From DASPKS01 sp035628035 (GTDB taxonomy: Bacteria; Bacteroidota; Rhodothermia; Rhodothermales; Rubricoccaceae), in contig DASPKS010000116.1 of NCBI GenBank assembly GCA_035628035.1, positions 1-36,489 of the forward strand: 36,489 bases of DNA, written 5' to 3'. Below, piece by piece: positions 23,103 to 31,753 of this stretch; position 1 is the stretch's first letter, and each line of letters begins with the position of its first letter. A program made the position numbers and the translations under genes. Below the pieces are notes generated by a model. The model was not told the origin of the DNA, did not search any database, and saw only the letters and a list, made by a program, of their open reading frames with translations.

Positions 23103-24140
23103 ATGCGCGTTCTCCTTACCGGCCATCAGGGCTACATCGGCAGCGTGATGGCGCCGGCGCTCCTCGCCGCCGGCCACGAGGTCTTCGGCCTCGACAGCGG
23201 GTTGTTCGAGGGCTGCCTCTTCGAGGAGCCCCTCGCCGTACTCCCGGAGACTCGCAAGGACCTCCGCGACGTAACGCGCGCCGACCTCGACGGGTTCGGC
23301 GCCGTCGTCCACCTCGCCAACCTCTCGAACGACCCCCTCTCGAACCTCGACCCCGCGCTCACCTACGCCATCAACCACGAGGCGACGGTGCGGCTGGCGA
23401 TGCTCGCGCGGGAGGCCGGGGTGTCCCGGTTCCTCTTCGCCTCGTCGTGCAGCCTCTACGGCGCGGCGGGGCGGGGCGCGGTAGACGAAACGGCCCCGTT
23501 CAACCCGGTCACCCCCTATGGACACGCGAAGGTGCTCGCCGAGCGCGACATAGCCCCCCTCGCTTCGGCGTCGTTCTCGCCGGTCTTCCTCCGCAACGCG
23601 ACGGTCTACGGCGTGAGCCCGCGCCTCCGGTTCGACCTCGTGGTGAACAACCTCACCGCGTGGGCCGCCGCGACGGGCCGCGTCCGGATGCTGAGCGATG
23701 GAACGCCGTGGCGCCCACTCGTCCACGTCGAGGACGTGTGCGCCGCGTTCGTGGCCGCGCTTGCCGCGCCGCGCGAGGCCGTCCACAACGAGGCGTTCAA
23801 CGTCGGCGCAGACGCCGAGAACTACCAGGTCCGCGATGTGGCGCGGATCGTGGGGGAAGAGGTGCCGGGCACGACGGTCGAGCTCGCCGAAGGCGCGAGC
23901 GCGGACACCCGCTCGTACCGCGTCTCCTTCGCCAAGATCGGCGCGCACCTGCCCGCGTGGCGCCCACGCTGGACCGTCCGGGACGGCGTGCGCCAGGTGC
24001 ACGCAGCGCTCCTCGACCGGGGGCTCGCTCCCGAGGTCTTCGAGGGCCCGCGCTTCAGCCGCATCGCCCACCTCCAGGCGCTCCTCGACCGGGGCGACGT
24101 GGCGCCCGACCTCCGCTTCGCCGAATCCATCGCCGCCTGA
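23103..24140 (+). CDS. NAD-dependent epimerase/reductase (extended SDR)
   Basis: A 345-residue nucleotide-sugar SDR. The NAD site is GHQGYIGS near residues 7-14, with VVHLANLSNDPLSNLDP after strand 4. FASSCSLYG is the catalytic Ser segment and Y139-x3-K143 (YGHAK) the catalytic pair. Substrate-side features include RNATVYGVSPRLRFDLVVNNL and PWRPLVHVEDV. Relatives often sit beside TylCIII/NovU-like C-methyltransferases, exactly as here, and are thought to reduce or epimerise a 4-keto sugar. The specific reaction is not known. The start follows heptamer locus B directly and no ribosome site other than the repeat is visible. Confidence 0.88.
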   Translation: MRVLLTGHQGYIGSVMAPALLAAGHEVFGLDSGLFEGCLFEEPLAVLPETRKDLRDVTRADLDGFGAVVHLANLSNDPLSNLDPALTYAINHEATVRLAMLAREAGVSRFLFASSCSLYGAAGRGAVDETAPFNPVTPYGHAKVLAERDIAPLASASFSPVFLRNATVYGVSPRLRFDLVVNNLTAWAAATGRVRMLSDGTPWRPLVHVEDVCAAFVAALAAPREAVHNEAFNVGADAENYQVRDVARIVGEEVPGTTVELAEGASADTRSYRVSFAKIGAHLPAWRPRWTVRDGVRQVHAALLDRGLAPEVFEGPRFSRIAHLQALLDRGDVAPDLRFAESIAA

Positions 24141-24145
24141 CGCCG

Positions 24146-25426
24146 ATGCTCGCTCCTGAACCCGCCGTCGCTGGCCTGCCCGAGGTGGCGCACGTCCCCG
24201 GCCTGACCTGCCGGTTCTGCGGGACGCCGCTCCGCTACACCTTCGCCGATCTCGGCTGCCACCCGCCCTGCCAGAACGTCGTCCGCCTGGAGGACCTGCA
24301 CAAGGGCGAGGCGTTCTACCCCCTGCACGCCTTCGTGTGCGAGCGGTGCTTTCTCGTCCAGCTCGACGAGGTCGTTCCGCCCGACGCCATCTTCTCCGAG
24401 TACGCCTACTTCTCCTCGTACGCCGACTCGTGGGTAGCCCACGCCAAGCGCTACGTGGACGGGATTACGGAGCGGCTCCACCTCGACGAGAAGAGCTTCG
24501 TCGTCGAGATTGCTTCGAACGACGGGTACCTCCTCCAGCACTTCGTCGAGAAGGGGATCCCCTGCCTGGGCGTGGAGCCGGCGGCGAACGTGGCGGTCGT
24601 CGCGGAGGCGAAGGGCATCCCCACGCGCGTGGCGTTCTTCGGGGAGGAAGAGGCGGAGCGGATGGTGGGGGAGGGGCTACGGGCCGACCTCCTCCTCGGC
24701 AACAACGTCCTCGCCCATACGCCGTACCTCAACAGCTTCGTGGCGGGGATGAAGCGGCTCCTCGCCGAGGGCGGTACCATCACGATGGAGTTCCCGCACC
24801 TCCTCCGGCTGATGGCGGAGAACCAGTTCGACACCATCTACCACGAGCACTTCTCGTACTTCTCGCTGTTCACCGTCGAGCAGGTGTTCGCCGCGCACGG
24901 GCTGGTGCTGTACGACGTGGAGGAACTGCCGACCCATGGCGGCTCGCTCCGCATCTACGCGCGCCACGCCGAGGACGAGACGAAGCCGGTCGGCGAGCGC
25001 GTGCACGCGCTCCGGGCGCGCGAGCTAGAAGCGGGGATCGACCGGCTGGAGACGTACGCCGCGTTCGCCGAGCAGGTGAAGGCCACCAAGCGGAAGCTGC
25101 TTTCTTTCTTGATCGAGGCCAATGAGGCGGGGGCGCAGGTGGTGGGCTACGGCGCGCCGGGGAAGGGGAACACCCTCCTCAACTACGGCGGCATCCGGAC
25201 CGACCTCCTCTGCTACACGGTGGATCGGAACCCGTACAAGCAGGGCACCTACCTCCCCGGCACGCGCATCCCCGTCTTTCCGCCTGAGAAGATCTTCGAG
25301 ACGCGGCCCGACTACGTGCTCATCCTCCCCTGGAACCTTAGGGAAGAGGTCGCCGCGCAGATGGCCAGCATTCGCGCCTGGGGCGGGCGGTTCGTCGTGC
25401 CCATCCCCGAAGTCGAGGTCTTCTAG
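24146..25426 (+). CDS. Sugar C-methyltransferase (TylCIII/NovU-like)
   Basis: A 426-residue SAM-dependent methyltransferase with three parts. An N-terminal zinc-binding region has CRFCG (C22, C25) and CERCF near residues 65-68. A central Rossmann methyltransferase has VVEIASNDGYLLQHF and LGVEPAANVA. A C-terminal domain has GYGAPGKGNTLLNYGG and YTVDRNPYKQG. This is the architecture of C-3 methyltransferases acting on NDP-4-keto-deoxysugars in branched sugar synthesis. The start ATG is five bases after the SDR stop. The TAG stop overlaps the stop of the convergent deacetylase-like gene by four bases (CTAG), leaving no room for a terminator. Confidence 0.92.
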   Translation: MLAPEPAVAGLPEVAHVPGLTCRFCGTPLRYTFADLGCHPPCQNVVRLEDLHKGEAFYPLHAFVCERCFLVQLDEVVPPDAIFSEYAYFSSYADSWVAHAKRYVDGITERLHLDEKSFVVEIASNDGYLLQHFVEKGIPCLGVEPAANVAVVAEAKGIPTRVAFFGEEEAERMVGEGLRADLLLGNNVLAHTPYLNSFVAGMKRLLAEGGTITMEFPHLLRLMAENQFDTIYHEHFSYFSLFTVEQVFAAHGLVLYDVEELPTHGGSLRIYARHAEDETKPVGERVHALRARELEAGIDRLETYAAFAEQVKATKRKLLSFLIEANEAGAQVVGYGAPGKGNTLLNYGGIRTDLLCYTVDRNPYKQGTYLPGTRIPVFPPEKIFETRPDYVLILPWNLREEVAAQMASIRAWGGRFVVPIPEVEVF

Positions 25427-26448
25427 AGCCGGTGCAGCGCGCAGGCGTGCCCGGCTAACTGCTCTAGCGACGGGCCGAGGCGCGGAGACGGCCCGAAGGG
25501 ATCGCTGGCCTCAGCCGAGGGGTCGTCCAGTACGCGGAAGGTGGAGAGCACCGAGTGGGCGAGGGCGTCGGGGTGGTAGCCCCCTTCGAGGGCAGCGACG
25601 ACGCGCCCGCCAGCCCACCGCTCCGCCACTTCTGAACAGACACGCACGAGGTCGGTGATCCCAGCTACCGAGAGGGCGAGCCCGCCGAGAGGGTCGAGCC
25701 GGTGCGCATCGTAGCCAGCGGAAAGAAAAACAACCTCGGGGCGGAAGCGGTCGTTGAGCGGCAGCAGCACGCGGCGGTAAAGGTCAAGCAGCGGGCCGTC
25801 GGTGGTGCCGCCGGGGAGAGGGAGGTTGACCGTGAACCCCTCGCCCGGCCCCGCGCCCGTCTCGGCCAGCGCGCCCGTGCCGGGGTAGTACGGGTACTGG
25901 TGCGACGAGACGAAGAGCACCGACGGGTCGTCGTAAAAGATCTCTTGCGTGCCGTTGCCGTGGTGCACGTCGAAGTCCACGATGAGCACGCGCTCGACGC
26001 CGTGGACGGCCTGCGCATGCCGCGCCGCCACGGCGACGTTGTTGAACAGGCAGAACCCCATCGCCGCGAAGGGGCGGGCGTGGTGGCCCGGCGGGCGCAC
26101 GAGTGCGAAGCCGGACGACGCCCGGCCTTCGAGCACGGCATCCGTTATCGCAATGCAACCACCGGCGGCGCGAACGGCGACCCCGTAGCTCTCGGCCGTC
26201 GCATAGGTGTCCATGTCGAGGCTCGCGGTGCCCCGCGCGCAGAGGGCCTCCAACAGCTCCACGTGCTCGACGGCGTGGACGCGCGCGAGGGCTTCGGGCG
26301 GAGCCGGGAGCGCAGGCGCTCGAAGCACCCGCTCCACCCATCCCTCCTCCAGTAGCAGGTCCTCGACGGCGTTGAGGCGGTGCGGCCCCTCGGGGTGGCC
26401 TGGGTCCGAGTGCAGCGCGTGGGTCGGGTCGAGCGCGTACGCGATCAC
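25423..26448 (-). CDS. Histone deacetylase-family (HDAC-like) amidohydrolase
   Basis: A 341-residue zinc deacetylase of the arginase/HDAC fold, similar to bacterial acetylpolyamine amidohydrolases and class II HDAC-like proteins. Key segments are HPEGPHRL near the start, RPPGHHARP near residue 119 (catalytic His pair), VDFDVHHGNGTQ near 160 (zinc Asp and His), SAGYDAHRLDPLG near 245 (zinc Asp) and LEGGYHPDAL near 290 (catalytic Tyr). All expected catalytic residues are present, so the enzyme should be active. Substrate is unknown. The GTG start overlaps the stop of the HD phosphohydrolase gene by four bases, so the two are translationally coupled. Confidence 0.93.
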   Translation of the reverse strand: MIAYALDPTHALHSDPGHPEGPHRLNAVEDLLLEEGWVERVLRAPALPAPPEALARVHAVEHVELLEALCARGTASLDMDTYATAESYGVAVRAAGGCIAITDAVLEGRASSGFALVRPPGHHARPFAAMGFCLFNNVAVAARHAQAVHGVERVLIVDFDVHHGNGTQEIFYDDPSVLFVSSHQYPYYPGTGALAETGAGPGEGFTVNLPLPGGTTDGPLLDLYRRVLLPLNDRFRPEVVFLSAGYDAHRLDPLGGLALSVAGITDLVRVCSEVAERWAGGRVVAALEGGYHPDALAHSVLSTFRVLDDPSAEASDPFGPSPRLGPSLEQLAGHACALHRL

Positions 26449-27782
26449 GCCGCCACCTCGTCGGCCACGTCGAGGCGGACCTGCTTGGGGAAGCACACGT
26501 ACGGCTTCACAACGGGACCCGCCTCGGCCAGCGCGCCGATGGCCGTCCCATCGCCGGCCTCGCTCAGCTCGCGGAGGCGACCGTCGCGTTCGAGGATGCA
26601 AATGGCGTCGCCGACGGGGCGGTAGGCGTCGAGGCGGGCCTCGTCCGTAGCGAGGTAGTAGGCCGCGTCGGCCTCGGCTGTCGCGGGCGTCGCGCAGCCC
26701 TTCTCGACGAGCCACTCCGCGAGGGTCCCGCGCCAGCGCGCGAGGTCGTCAGCCGAAGGCGGCGCAGCGAGGTGGACGGTACGCGGGAGATCTCGGTGGA
26801 GGAACCGCCGCGCGAGGTCGGCGAGGACCGGGTCGTGGGAGTCCGCCCAGCGCGAGAGGCTGTAGAGGAGGGCCGGGTCGTCGAGCGCGGTGAAGGCGTC
26901 GAGGACGTCGTCGCGGTCAAGGTCGTCCGCACGGGCGTGACCCTGGAGGAAGAAGGCGAGGCAGGGGGCGGTGGCGGCGAGCCCCGGATCGGAGACCGCG
27001 CTGCCGTCGCGGAAGTGTGTCTGCGCGCGGGCATAGGCGGCCCGGAGCAGGTGGTCGGCGGCGAGAACGGTCTTGTGGAGGTACACCTGCCAGTACATCA
27101 GCCGCCGGCTCAGCACGTAGTTCTCGACGGCGTAGGCCCCCTTCGCCTCGATGACGACGCGGCTCGTCGGCCCACCCTCCGGGGGGTGCACGCGCATCGT
27201 CTTCAGGATCCGCTCGACGCCGACGACGCCCTCGGCCACGCCGGTATAAAAAGAGTCGCGGCGGAGGTAGTCGAGCCGGTCCATGTCGAGCTGGCTCGAG
27301 ACGAGGGTGTGGAAGAACGGGCGGTCGTACGTCCCATCGAAGATGGCGAGGGTGAGGTCGAGGGCGCCGCTGTTCTCCCGGTTGAGCCGGGCCATGAGGG
27401 CGCGGCTCATGCGCTCGTGGTGGAACGGGGTGCCGCCGGCCGCCGGCGCGACGAGCTGCGCCTCGAGCGTGTGCGAGAACGGCCCGTGCCCGACGTCGTG
27501 GAGGAGGGCGGCGGCGAGGGCCGCCTCCACCTCGTCGGTCGCCATCACCGTCCCCTTCTCCTGGAGCGTGAGGAGCGCCTCGTGCATGAGCGCCATCGCG
27601 CCGAGGGCGTGCTCGAACCGCGTGTGGACGGCGCCGGGGAAGACGAGGAAGCCGAGCCCGAGCTGGCGGATCCGCCGGAGCCGCTGGAACGCGGGCGTCT
27701 CGATGAGGTCGAGCACGAGCCCGCGCGGGACCGAGACGAACCCGTGGACGGGGTCGGAGAAGAGCTTGAAACGGCTGGCCAT
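26445..27782 (-). CDS. HD-domain phosphohydrolase (dGTPase/SAMHD1-like)
   Basis: A 445-residue HD-superfamily metal phosphohydrolase. It opens FKLFSDPVHGFVSVPRG, the usual start of the YdhJ/SAMHD1-like group. Metal ligands are visible as H53 in HTRFEHALG, H95-D96 in LLHDVGHGPFSHTLE and the aspartates of SQLDMDRLDYLRRDSFYTGV near 163-182. The C-terminal 200 residues are family-specific helices. ATG 27782 is chosen because upstream in-frame sequence is non-conserved leader. Likely substrates are (d)NTPs or another nucleotide, but this is not fixed. It is the first gene of a two-gene minus-strand operon and divergent from the RDD gene. Confidence 0.9.
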   Translation of the reverse strand: MASRFKLFSDPVHGFVSVPRGLVLDLIETPAFQRLRRIRQLGLGFLVFPGAVHTRFEHALGAMALMHEALLTLQEKGTVMATDEVEAALAAALLHDVGHGPFSHTLEAQLVAPAAGGTPFHHERMSRALMARLNRENSGALDLTLAIFDGTYDRPFFHTLVSSQLDMDRLDYLRRDSFYTGVAEGVVGVERILKTMRVHPPEGGPTSRVVIEAKGAYAVENYVLSRRLMYWQVYLHKTVLAADHLLRAAYARAQTHFRDGSAVSDPGLAATAPCLAFFLQGHARADDLDRDDVLDAFTALDDPALLYSLSRWADSHDPVLADLARRFLHRDLPRTVHLAAPPSADDLARWRGTLAEWLVEKGCATPATAEADAAYYLATDEARLDAYRPVGDAICILERDGRLRELSEAGDGTAIGALAEAGPVVKPYVCFPKQVRLDVADEVAA

Positions 27783-27816
27783 CGAAAAGAAAGGGCGCGT
27801 GCATCCCGGGGCGGGG

Positions 27817-27852
27817 GCGCCCGTAGAGCCACGCACCCTAGTTTACGGGCGC
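27817..27852. promoter_or_regulatory. Dyad in the divergent promoter region
   Basis: GCGCCCGTA (27817-27825) and TACGGGCGC (27844-27852) are exact complements separated by 18 bases. They sit in the 87-base gap between the divergent HD phosphohydrolase and RDD genes, and the loop contains CCTAGTT. This could be an operator or a leader hairpin for the RDD gene; only the symmetry is seen. Confidence 0.3.
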
Positions 27853-27869
27853 GCGCCCGACAGTTCCCG

Positions 27870-28349
27870 ATGGAGCCTCTCCTCGACCCCGCCGTCATCA
27901 CGCCCCTGGCCTCGCCGTGGAAGCGCCTCGGGGCCGTCCTCCTCGATGGCCTCCTCGCCTGCGCGGCCGTCCTCCCCGGCGTGCTCCTCGCCACCGTTGG
28001 CGGCGGCGACACGCCGCTCGTGGCCCTCGGCGTGGTGCTCGCCATCGCGGGGTTCTTCGGGTTCTTCGGCTACCAGCTCTACCTCCTGTCGACGGAGGGG
28101 CAGACCGTCGCCAAGCGGGCCCTCCACCTCCGCATCGTGGGCATCGAGACGGAGGAGAACCCCGGCTTCGGGCGCGCCGTCGGGCTGCGGACCATCGTCC
28201 CGGCCGTGATCGGTTGCGTGCCCTTCTTGGGGGGGCTCTTCGCCCTCGCCGACGCCCTCTTCATCTTCCGCGATGACCGCCGCTGCCTCCACGACCATAT
28301 CGCCAGCACGAAGGTCGTGGATGAGACAGTCGGCGCCGACTGGACGTGA
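27870..28349 (+). CDS. RDD family membrane protein
   Basis: A 159-residue membrane protein. RDD signature residues occur in WKRLGAVLLDGLLACAAVLPG (first helix with Arg and Asp), the second helix block GVVLAIAGFFGFFGYQLYLL, and the loop EGQTVAKRALHLRIVG. The last helix is followed by RDDRRCLHDHIASTKVV. It has three to four membrane segments. RDD proteins are linked to transport of small solutes or ions in some cases but mostly have no known function. It precedes the deacetylase gene by three bases, so it is likely co-transcribed. Confidence 0.88.
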   Translation: MEPLLDPAVITPLASPWKRLGAVLLDGLLACAAVLPGVLLATVGGGDTPLVALGVVLAIAGFFGFFGYQLYLLSTEGQTVAKRALHLRIVGIETEENPGFGRAVGLRTIVPAVIGCVPFLGGLFALADALFIFRDDRRCLHDHIASTKVVDETVGADWT

Positions 28350-28352
28350 CGG

Positions 28353-29684
28353 ATGGGGAGGCCGCTTCCGTGCTGCGTCGAAGGCCCGGACACGTTCCTC
28401 CCGAAGGCGCGCTACGCGCTCGATACCCTCCTCACCGGCCTCTCCCTCGAGCCCCTGTGGACCGACCGTGAGGGGCTAGGCGACGGGGGGCTCTACTACG
28501 GGCCGGAGCCCGGGGCCGTGCCGGCCACCGCGCTCCGGTTCCGGCTCGCGCCGGAGACCGCGGCTTACTTCGCTGCACGCACGCCTTACGACCCGCACCA
28601 GATCGGCTCGCTCTCCTGGAACGGCACCTGCTGGCCGCTGATGTTCTTGTTCGGCGCTGACGGCGGAGGCGCTGAAGACGGGGTTCTCGAAGTCGATCCA
28701 ATCGCGTCGGCCTTCTATTGGCTGGCCGGGTGGGACGAGCACACGACGACGGCGCGCGACGCGCACGGCCGCTTCCCCTACGAGGCGTCGCTCCACGCGC
28801 GGCTCGGCACGATCCGCGACCCGCTGGTCGACGTGTACCGGGGCTGGCTCGGCGACACCCTCCAACAACGCGGCGTGCCCGTCGAGCGGCGGTTGTGGGC
28901 CGGGAAGGCGTGGGCGGTGGCCCTCACGCACGACGTGGACTTCGTGCGGACGTGGCGGCTCCGCACCCTCGTCAACGACCCCCGCCAGCTCTTGCTGGAC
29001 GGGTTCGTCGACGCGGCCGAGGCTCGGGGCGCGTCGTCCACCTTTTTCCTCAAGGCCGGCGCCACCGCACGGGAGGACGTGCCCTACCGCCTCGCGTCGC
29101 CCGACCTGCTGCGGCTCCTAGGCCGGCTCCAGGAGGGAGGCTTTGAGGTCGGCTTCCACCCGAGCTACTTCGCGCACGACCACCCCGGCCACCTCCGGAA
29201 GGAGCACGACCGCCTCGCAGCCGCGCTCGGCGCGCCGCCGACGACCGTCCGCCAGCACTACCTCCGCTGGACCGCGCCCACCACGCCGCGCCTCCAGGCC
29301 GCCGCCGGCCTCGCGCTCGACAGCACGCTCGGCTTCGCGGCGCGCGAGGGCTTCCGCCGTGCGACCGCCTGCCCCTTCCGCCTCTTCGACCTCGACGCGA
29401 ACGCGCCGCTCGACCTGTGGGAGCTACCGCTTTCGGTGATGGACACCACGCTGTTCGCGCACCGGGGGCTGCAGGTGGACGAGGCCGAGGCGCAGGTGGA
29501 GGCCGTCTTCGCCGCGTGCCGGCGCGTGGGCGGGTGCGCCGTCCTCCTCTGGCACAACGAGCCGTACACCCCGCACCACGACGCCCTCCTCGGCCGGCTC
29601 CTCGACCGCGCCCTCAACGACGGCGCGCTCGTGGCGGGATTGAAAAACGCGTTGTCCGTGTGGGAGGAACGCTTGCCAGCCTGA
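28353..29684 (+). CDS. Polysaccharide deacetylase-like protein (DUF7033 type)
   Basis: A 443-residue protein. The N-terminal 180 residues resemble the DUF7033 region found before NodB-like domains in Bacteroidota (YDPHQIGSLSWNGTCWPLMFLF). The NodB-like barrel starts near 185 with WAVALTHDVDFVRTW (H193, D194, D196). Further motifs are SSTFFLKAG, then EVGFHPSYFAHDHPG around 265-278, and CAVLLWHNEPYTPHH near the end. The classical second motif H-x3-H is altered here (FHPSYFAH), so catalysis may differ. No signal peptide is seen. It may act on cytoplasmic or lipid-linked glycans; relation to the upstream polysaccharide locus is inferred. Confidence 0.8.
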   Translation: MGRPLPCCVEGPDTFLPKARYALDTLLTGLSLEPLWTDREGLGDGGLYYGPEPGAVPATALRFRLAPETAAYFAARTPYDPHQIGSLSWNGTCWPLMFLFGADGGGAEDGVLEVDPIASAFYWLAGWDEHTTTARDAHGRFPYEASLHARLGTIRDPLVDVYRGWLGDTLQQRGVPVERRLWAGKAWAVALTHDVDFVRTWRLRTLVNDPRQLLLDGFVDAAEARGASSTFFLKAGATAREDVPYRLASPDLLRLLGRLQEGGFEVGFHPSYFAHDHPGHLRKEHDRLAAALGAPPTTVRQHYLRWTAPTTPRLQAAAGLALDSTLGFAAREGFRRATACPFRLFDLDANAPLDLWELPLSVMDTTLFAHRGLQVDEAEAQVEAVFAACRRVGGCAVLLWHNEPYTPHHDALLGRLLDRALNDGALVAGLKNALSVWEERLPA

Positions 29685-29740
29685 GGCGTGCCCGCTTCCG
29701 GCGCGTCTCCCACCACCCCCCGCGCCGCGTCCCCCTCCTC

Positions 29741-31753
29741 ATGGCCTCGGCTACCACGCTGTCGGACGAGCTGCTCCAGGCGCTCGCGGGACAGCTCCCC
29801 CTCGGGCTCTCCGTTTTCTGTCTCCAAGAACCCGGCGACCCCGCCTCGCTCAAGCTCCTCTACTCCAACGAGCGGGCCGGGGAGCTCACGGGGCTCGACC
29901 TCTCCGGCGAGGTGGGCAAGACCATCGGGGAGATCGCTCCCCTGACGCTGGAGACGCCGCTCCCCGCGGCGTACGCCGAGGCGGCCCTGCTGGGGGTGTC
30001 GCGGGACCTCGGCCCCATCGTCTACGGCGACGAGCGGATCGAAGAGGCTGCCTACTCGATCCGCGTGTTCCCGCTGCCCGACCGCTGTGTGGGGGTCGTC
30101 TTCGAGAGCGAGGCGGAGCGCATGGAGCTCCGCGCACTCCGCGAGGCCCAGGAGGCCCTCCAGCGGAGCGAGCAGCGGTACCGGCTCCTCCTCGAGACCG
30201 CCTCCGACGCCATCGTCACCATCGGCACCGACAACACGATCCACTACGCCAACCCCGCCGTCGAACACATCTTCGGCTACGCGCCGGGGGAGCTCGAGGG
30301 GGAGCGCCTGACGCGGCTGATGCCGGAGGACTACCGGGGCCTCCACGAGGCCGCCGTGGCGCGGTACCTGGAGACCGGCGAGAAGCGGCTCCCCTGGGGG
30401 CATATCGAGGTGCCGGGGCTGCGGAAGGATGGGACTACCATCCCCCTCGCCATTTCCTTCGGGGAGTACCGCCAGGGCGGCGTTCACTTCTTTACGGGGA
30501 TCCTCCGCGACGTCTCGGCGCAGCAGGAGGCGCAGGAGGCCCTCCGGGCGAGCGAGTCGCGCTACCGCGCCCTCGCCGACGCCCTCCCCCAGATCATCTG
30601 GACGTCCACGCCCGAGGGCGTCCCCGATTACTACAACGAGCGGTGGTACGCCTACACCGGGATGCCGCGAGACGGCGCGCTCCAGACCAACTGGGGCGAC
30701 TACGTCCACCCGGACGACCGCGGGGCGGCCTTCGCCGAGTTCGCGCGGGCGGCGAGCACGAAGACCCCCTTCGAGAAGGAGTACCGGTTCCGCCGCCACG
30801 ACGGCACCTACCGCTGGTTCCTCGGGCGGGCCATCCCCGTCCTCGACGAGGAGGGCGACGTGACACGGTGGTTCGGGAGCGCCACCGACATCACGGCCTT
30901 CCGCGAGGCCCAGACGGCCGTCCAGGCCAGCCAGGCCCGCTACCACACCCTCTTTCAGGCCGCCAGCGACGTCATCCTCAGCTACCCCCTCTCCTCCGAC
31001 GGCGCCGGCCTCCTCTCGGACTTCAACGAGGCCGCCCTCCGGCTCTACGGGTACACCGCGGACGAGCTGCGCCGCATGACCCTCGCCCAGCTCCTCGCCC
31101 CCGGCGCCCCCGGCGTCGAGCGCGTCCTCCCCACGCTCCTCTACGAGCGGTCCGCCACGCTGGAGACCGCTCACGTGACCCGGGACGGCCGGCGCGTCCC
31201 GATGGAGATGAGCGTACGCCTCCTCGAGCTCGAGGGGGCCCTCACCGTGTTCGCCGTCTGCCGCGACATTACCGACCGCCGGGCGGCCCAGCGGCTGATG
31301 CTCCAGACCACACGCGAGCTCGAAGCCCGCGTCGCCGAGCGCACGGCCACCCTCGCCGAGCGCGAGCGCGAGCTCCTCCGTGCCCGCCGCGCGCTCCAGC
31401 AGATCCTCGACGCGGCGGGGGAAGGCATCTACGGGCTCGACCTGAGCGGCACCACGACGTTCGTCAACCCCGTTGCGACCGAGCTCACGGGGTGGACGGC
31501 CGAAGAGCTCCGGGGGAAGCCCCAGCACGAGATCATCCACCACCACCGCGCCGACGGCACGCCCTACCCGGTCGAGGCGTGCCCGATCTATCAGGTGCTC
31601 CGCGACGGACAGCCCCGCCGCGTAGACGACGAGGTGTTCTGGCGGAAGGACGGCACCCCGTTCCCCGTCGAGTACGTGGTGACGCCCCTCCACGAGGACG
31701 ACGCCCTCGTGGGCGCGGTGGTAGTGTTCCGGCCGCGGAAGGACGAGGGGTGA
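29741..31753 (+). CDS. Multi-PAS protein without an output domain
   Basis: A 670-residue soluble protein built almost wholly of PAS sensor domains. A degenerate PAS-like region covers about residues 10-125. PAS domains then follow at about 147-265 (YRLLLETASDAIVTIG), 275-395 (YRALADALPQIIWTS), 400-520 (YHTLFQAASDVILSY) and 560-668 (ILDAAGEGIYGLDLSG). They are joined by short coiled coils (EAQEALQRSEQRY; ELEARVAERTATLAERERELL). The protein ends right after the last PAS (VVVFRPRKDEG). No histidine kinase, GGDEF, EAL or helix-turn-helix follows, and the next gene, overlapping by GTGA, is an unrelated transferase. It may signal by binding a partner. Confidence 0.88.
   Translation: MASATTLSDELLQALAGQLPLGLSVFCLQEPGDPASLKLLYSNERAGELTGLDLSGEVGKTIGEIAPLTLETPLPAAYAEAALLGVSRDLGPIVYGDERIEEAAYSIRVFPLPDRCVGVVFESEAERMELRALREAQEALQRSEQRYRLLLETASDAIVTIGTDNTIHYANPAVEHIFGYAPGELEGERLTRLMPEDYRGLHEAAVARYLETGEKRLPWGHIEVPGLRKDGTTIPLAISFGEYRQGGVHFFTGILRDVSAQQEAQEALRASESRYRALADALPQIIWTSTPEGVPDYYNERWYAYTGMPRDGALQTNWGDYVHPDDRGAAFAEFARAASTKTPFEKEYRFRRHDGTYRWFLGRAIPVLDEEGDVTRWFGSATDITAFREAQTAVQASQARYHTLFQAASDVILSYPLSSDGAGLLSDFNEAALRLYGYTADELRRMTLAQLLAPGAPGVERVLPTLLYERSATLETAHVTRDGRRVPMEMSVRLLELEGALTVFAVCRDITDRRAAQRLMLQTTRELEARVAERTATLAERERELLRARRALQQILDAAGEGIYGLDLSGTTTFVNPVATELTGWTAEELRGKPQHEIIHHHRADGTPYPVEACPIYQVLRDGQPRRVDDEVFWRKDGTPFPVEYVVTPLHEDDALVGAVVVFRPRKDEG

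Noticed and set aside
29258..31693. An 811-codon minus-strand frame opposite the PAS protein
   Set aside because: No domain signal; the plus strand encodes well-formed PAS repeats.
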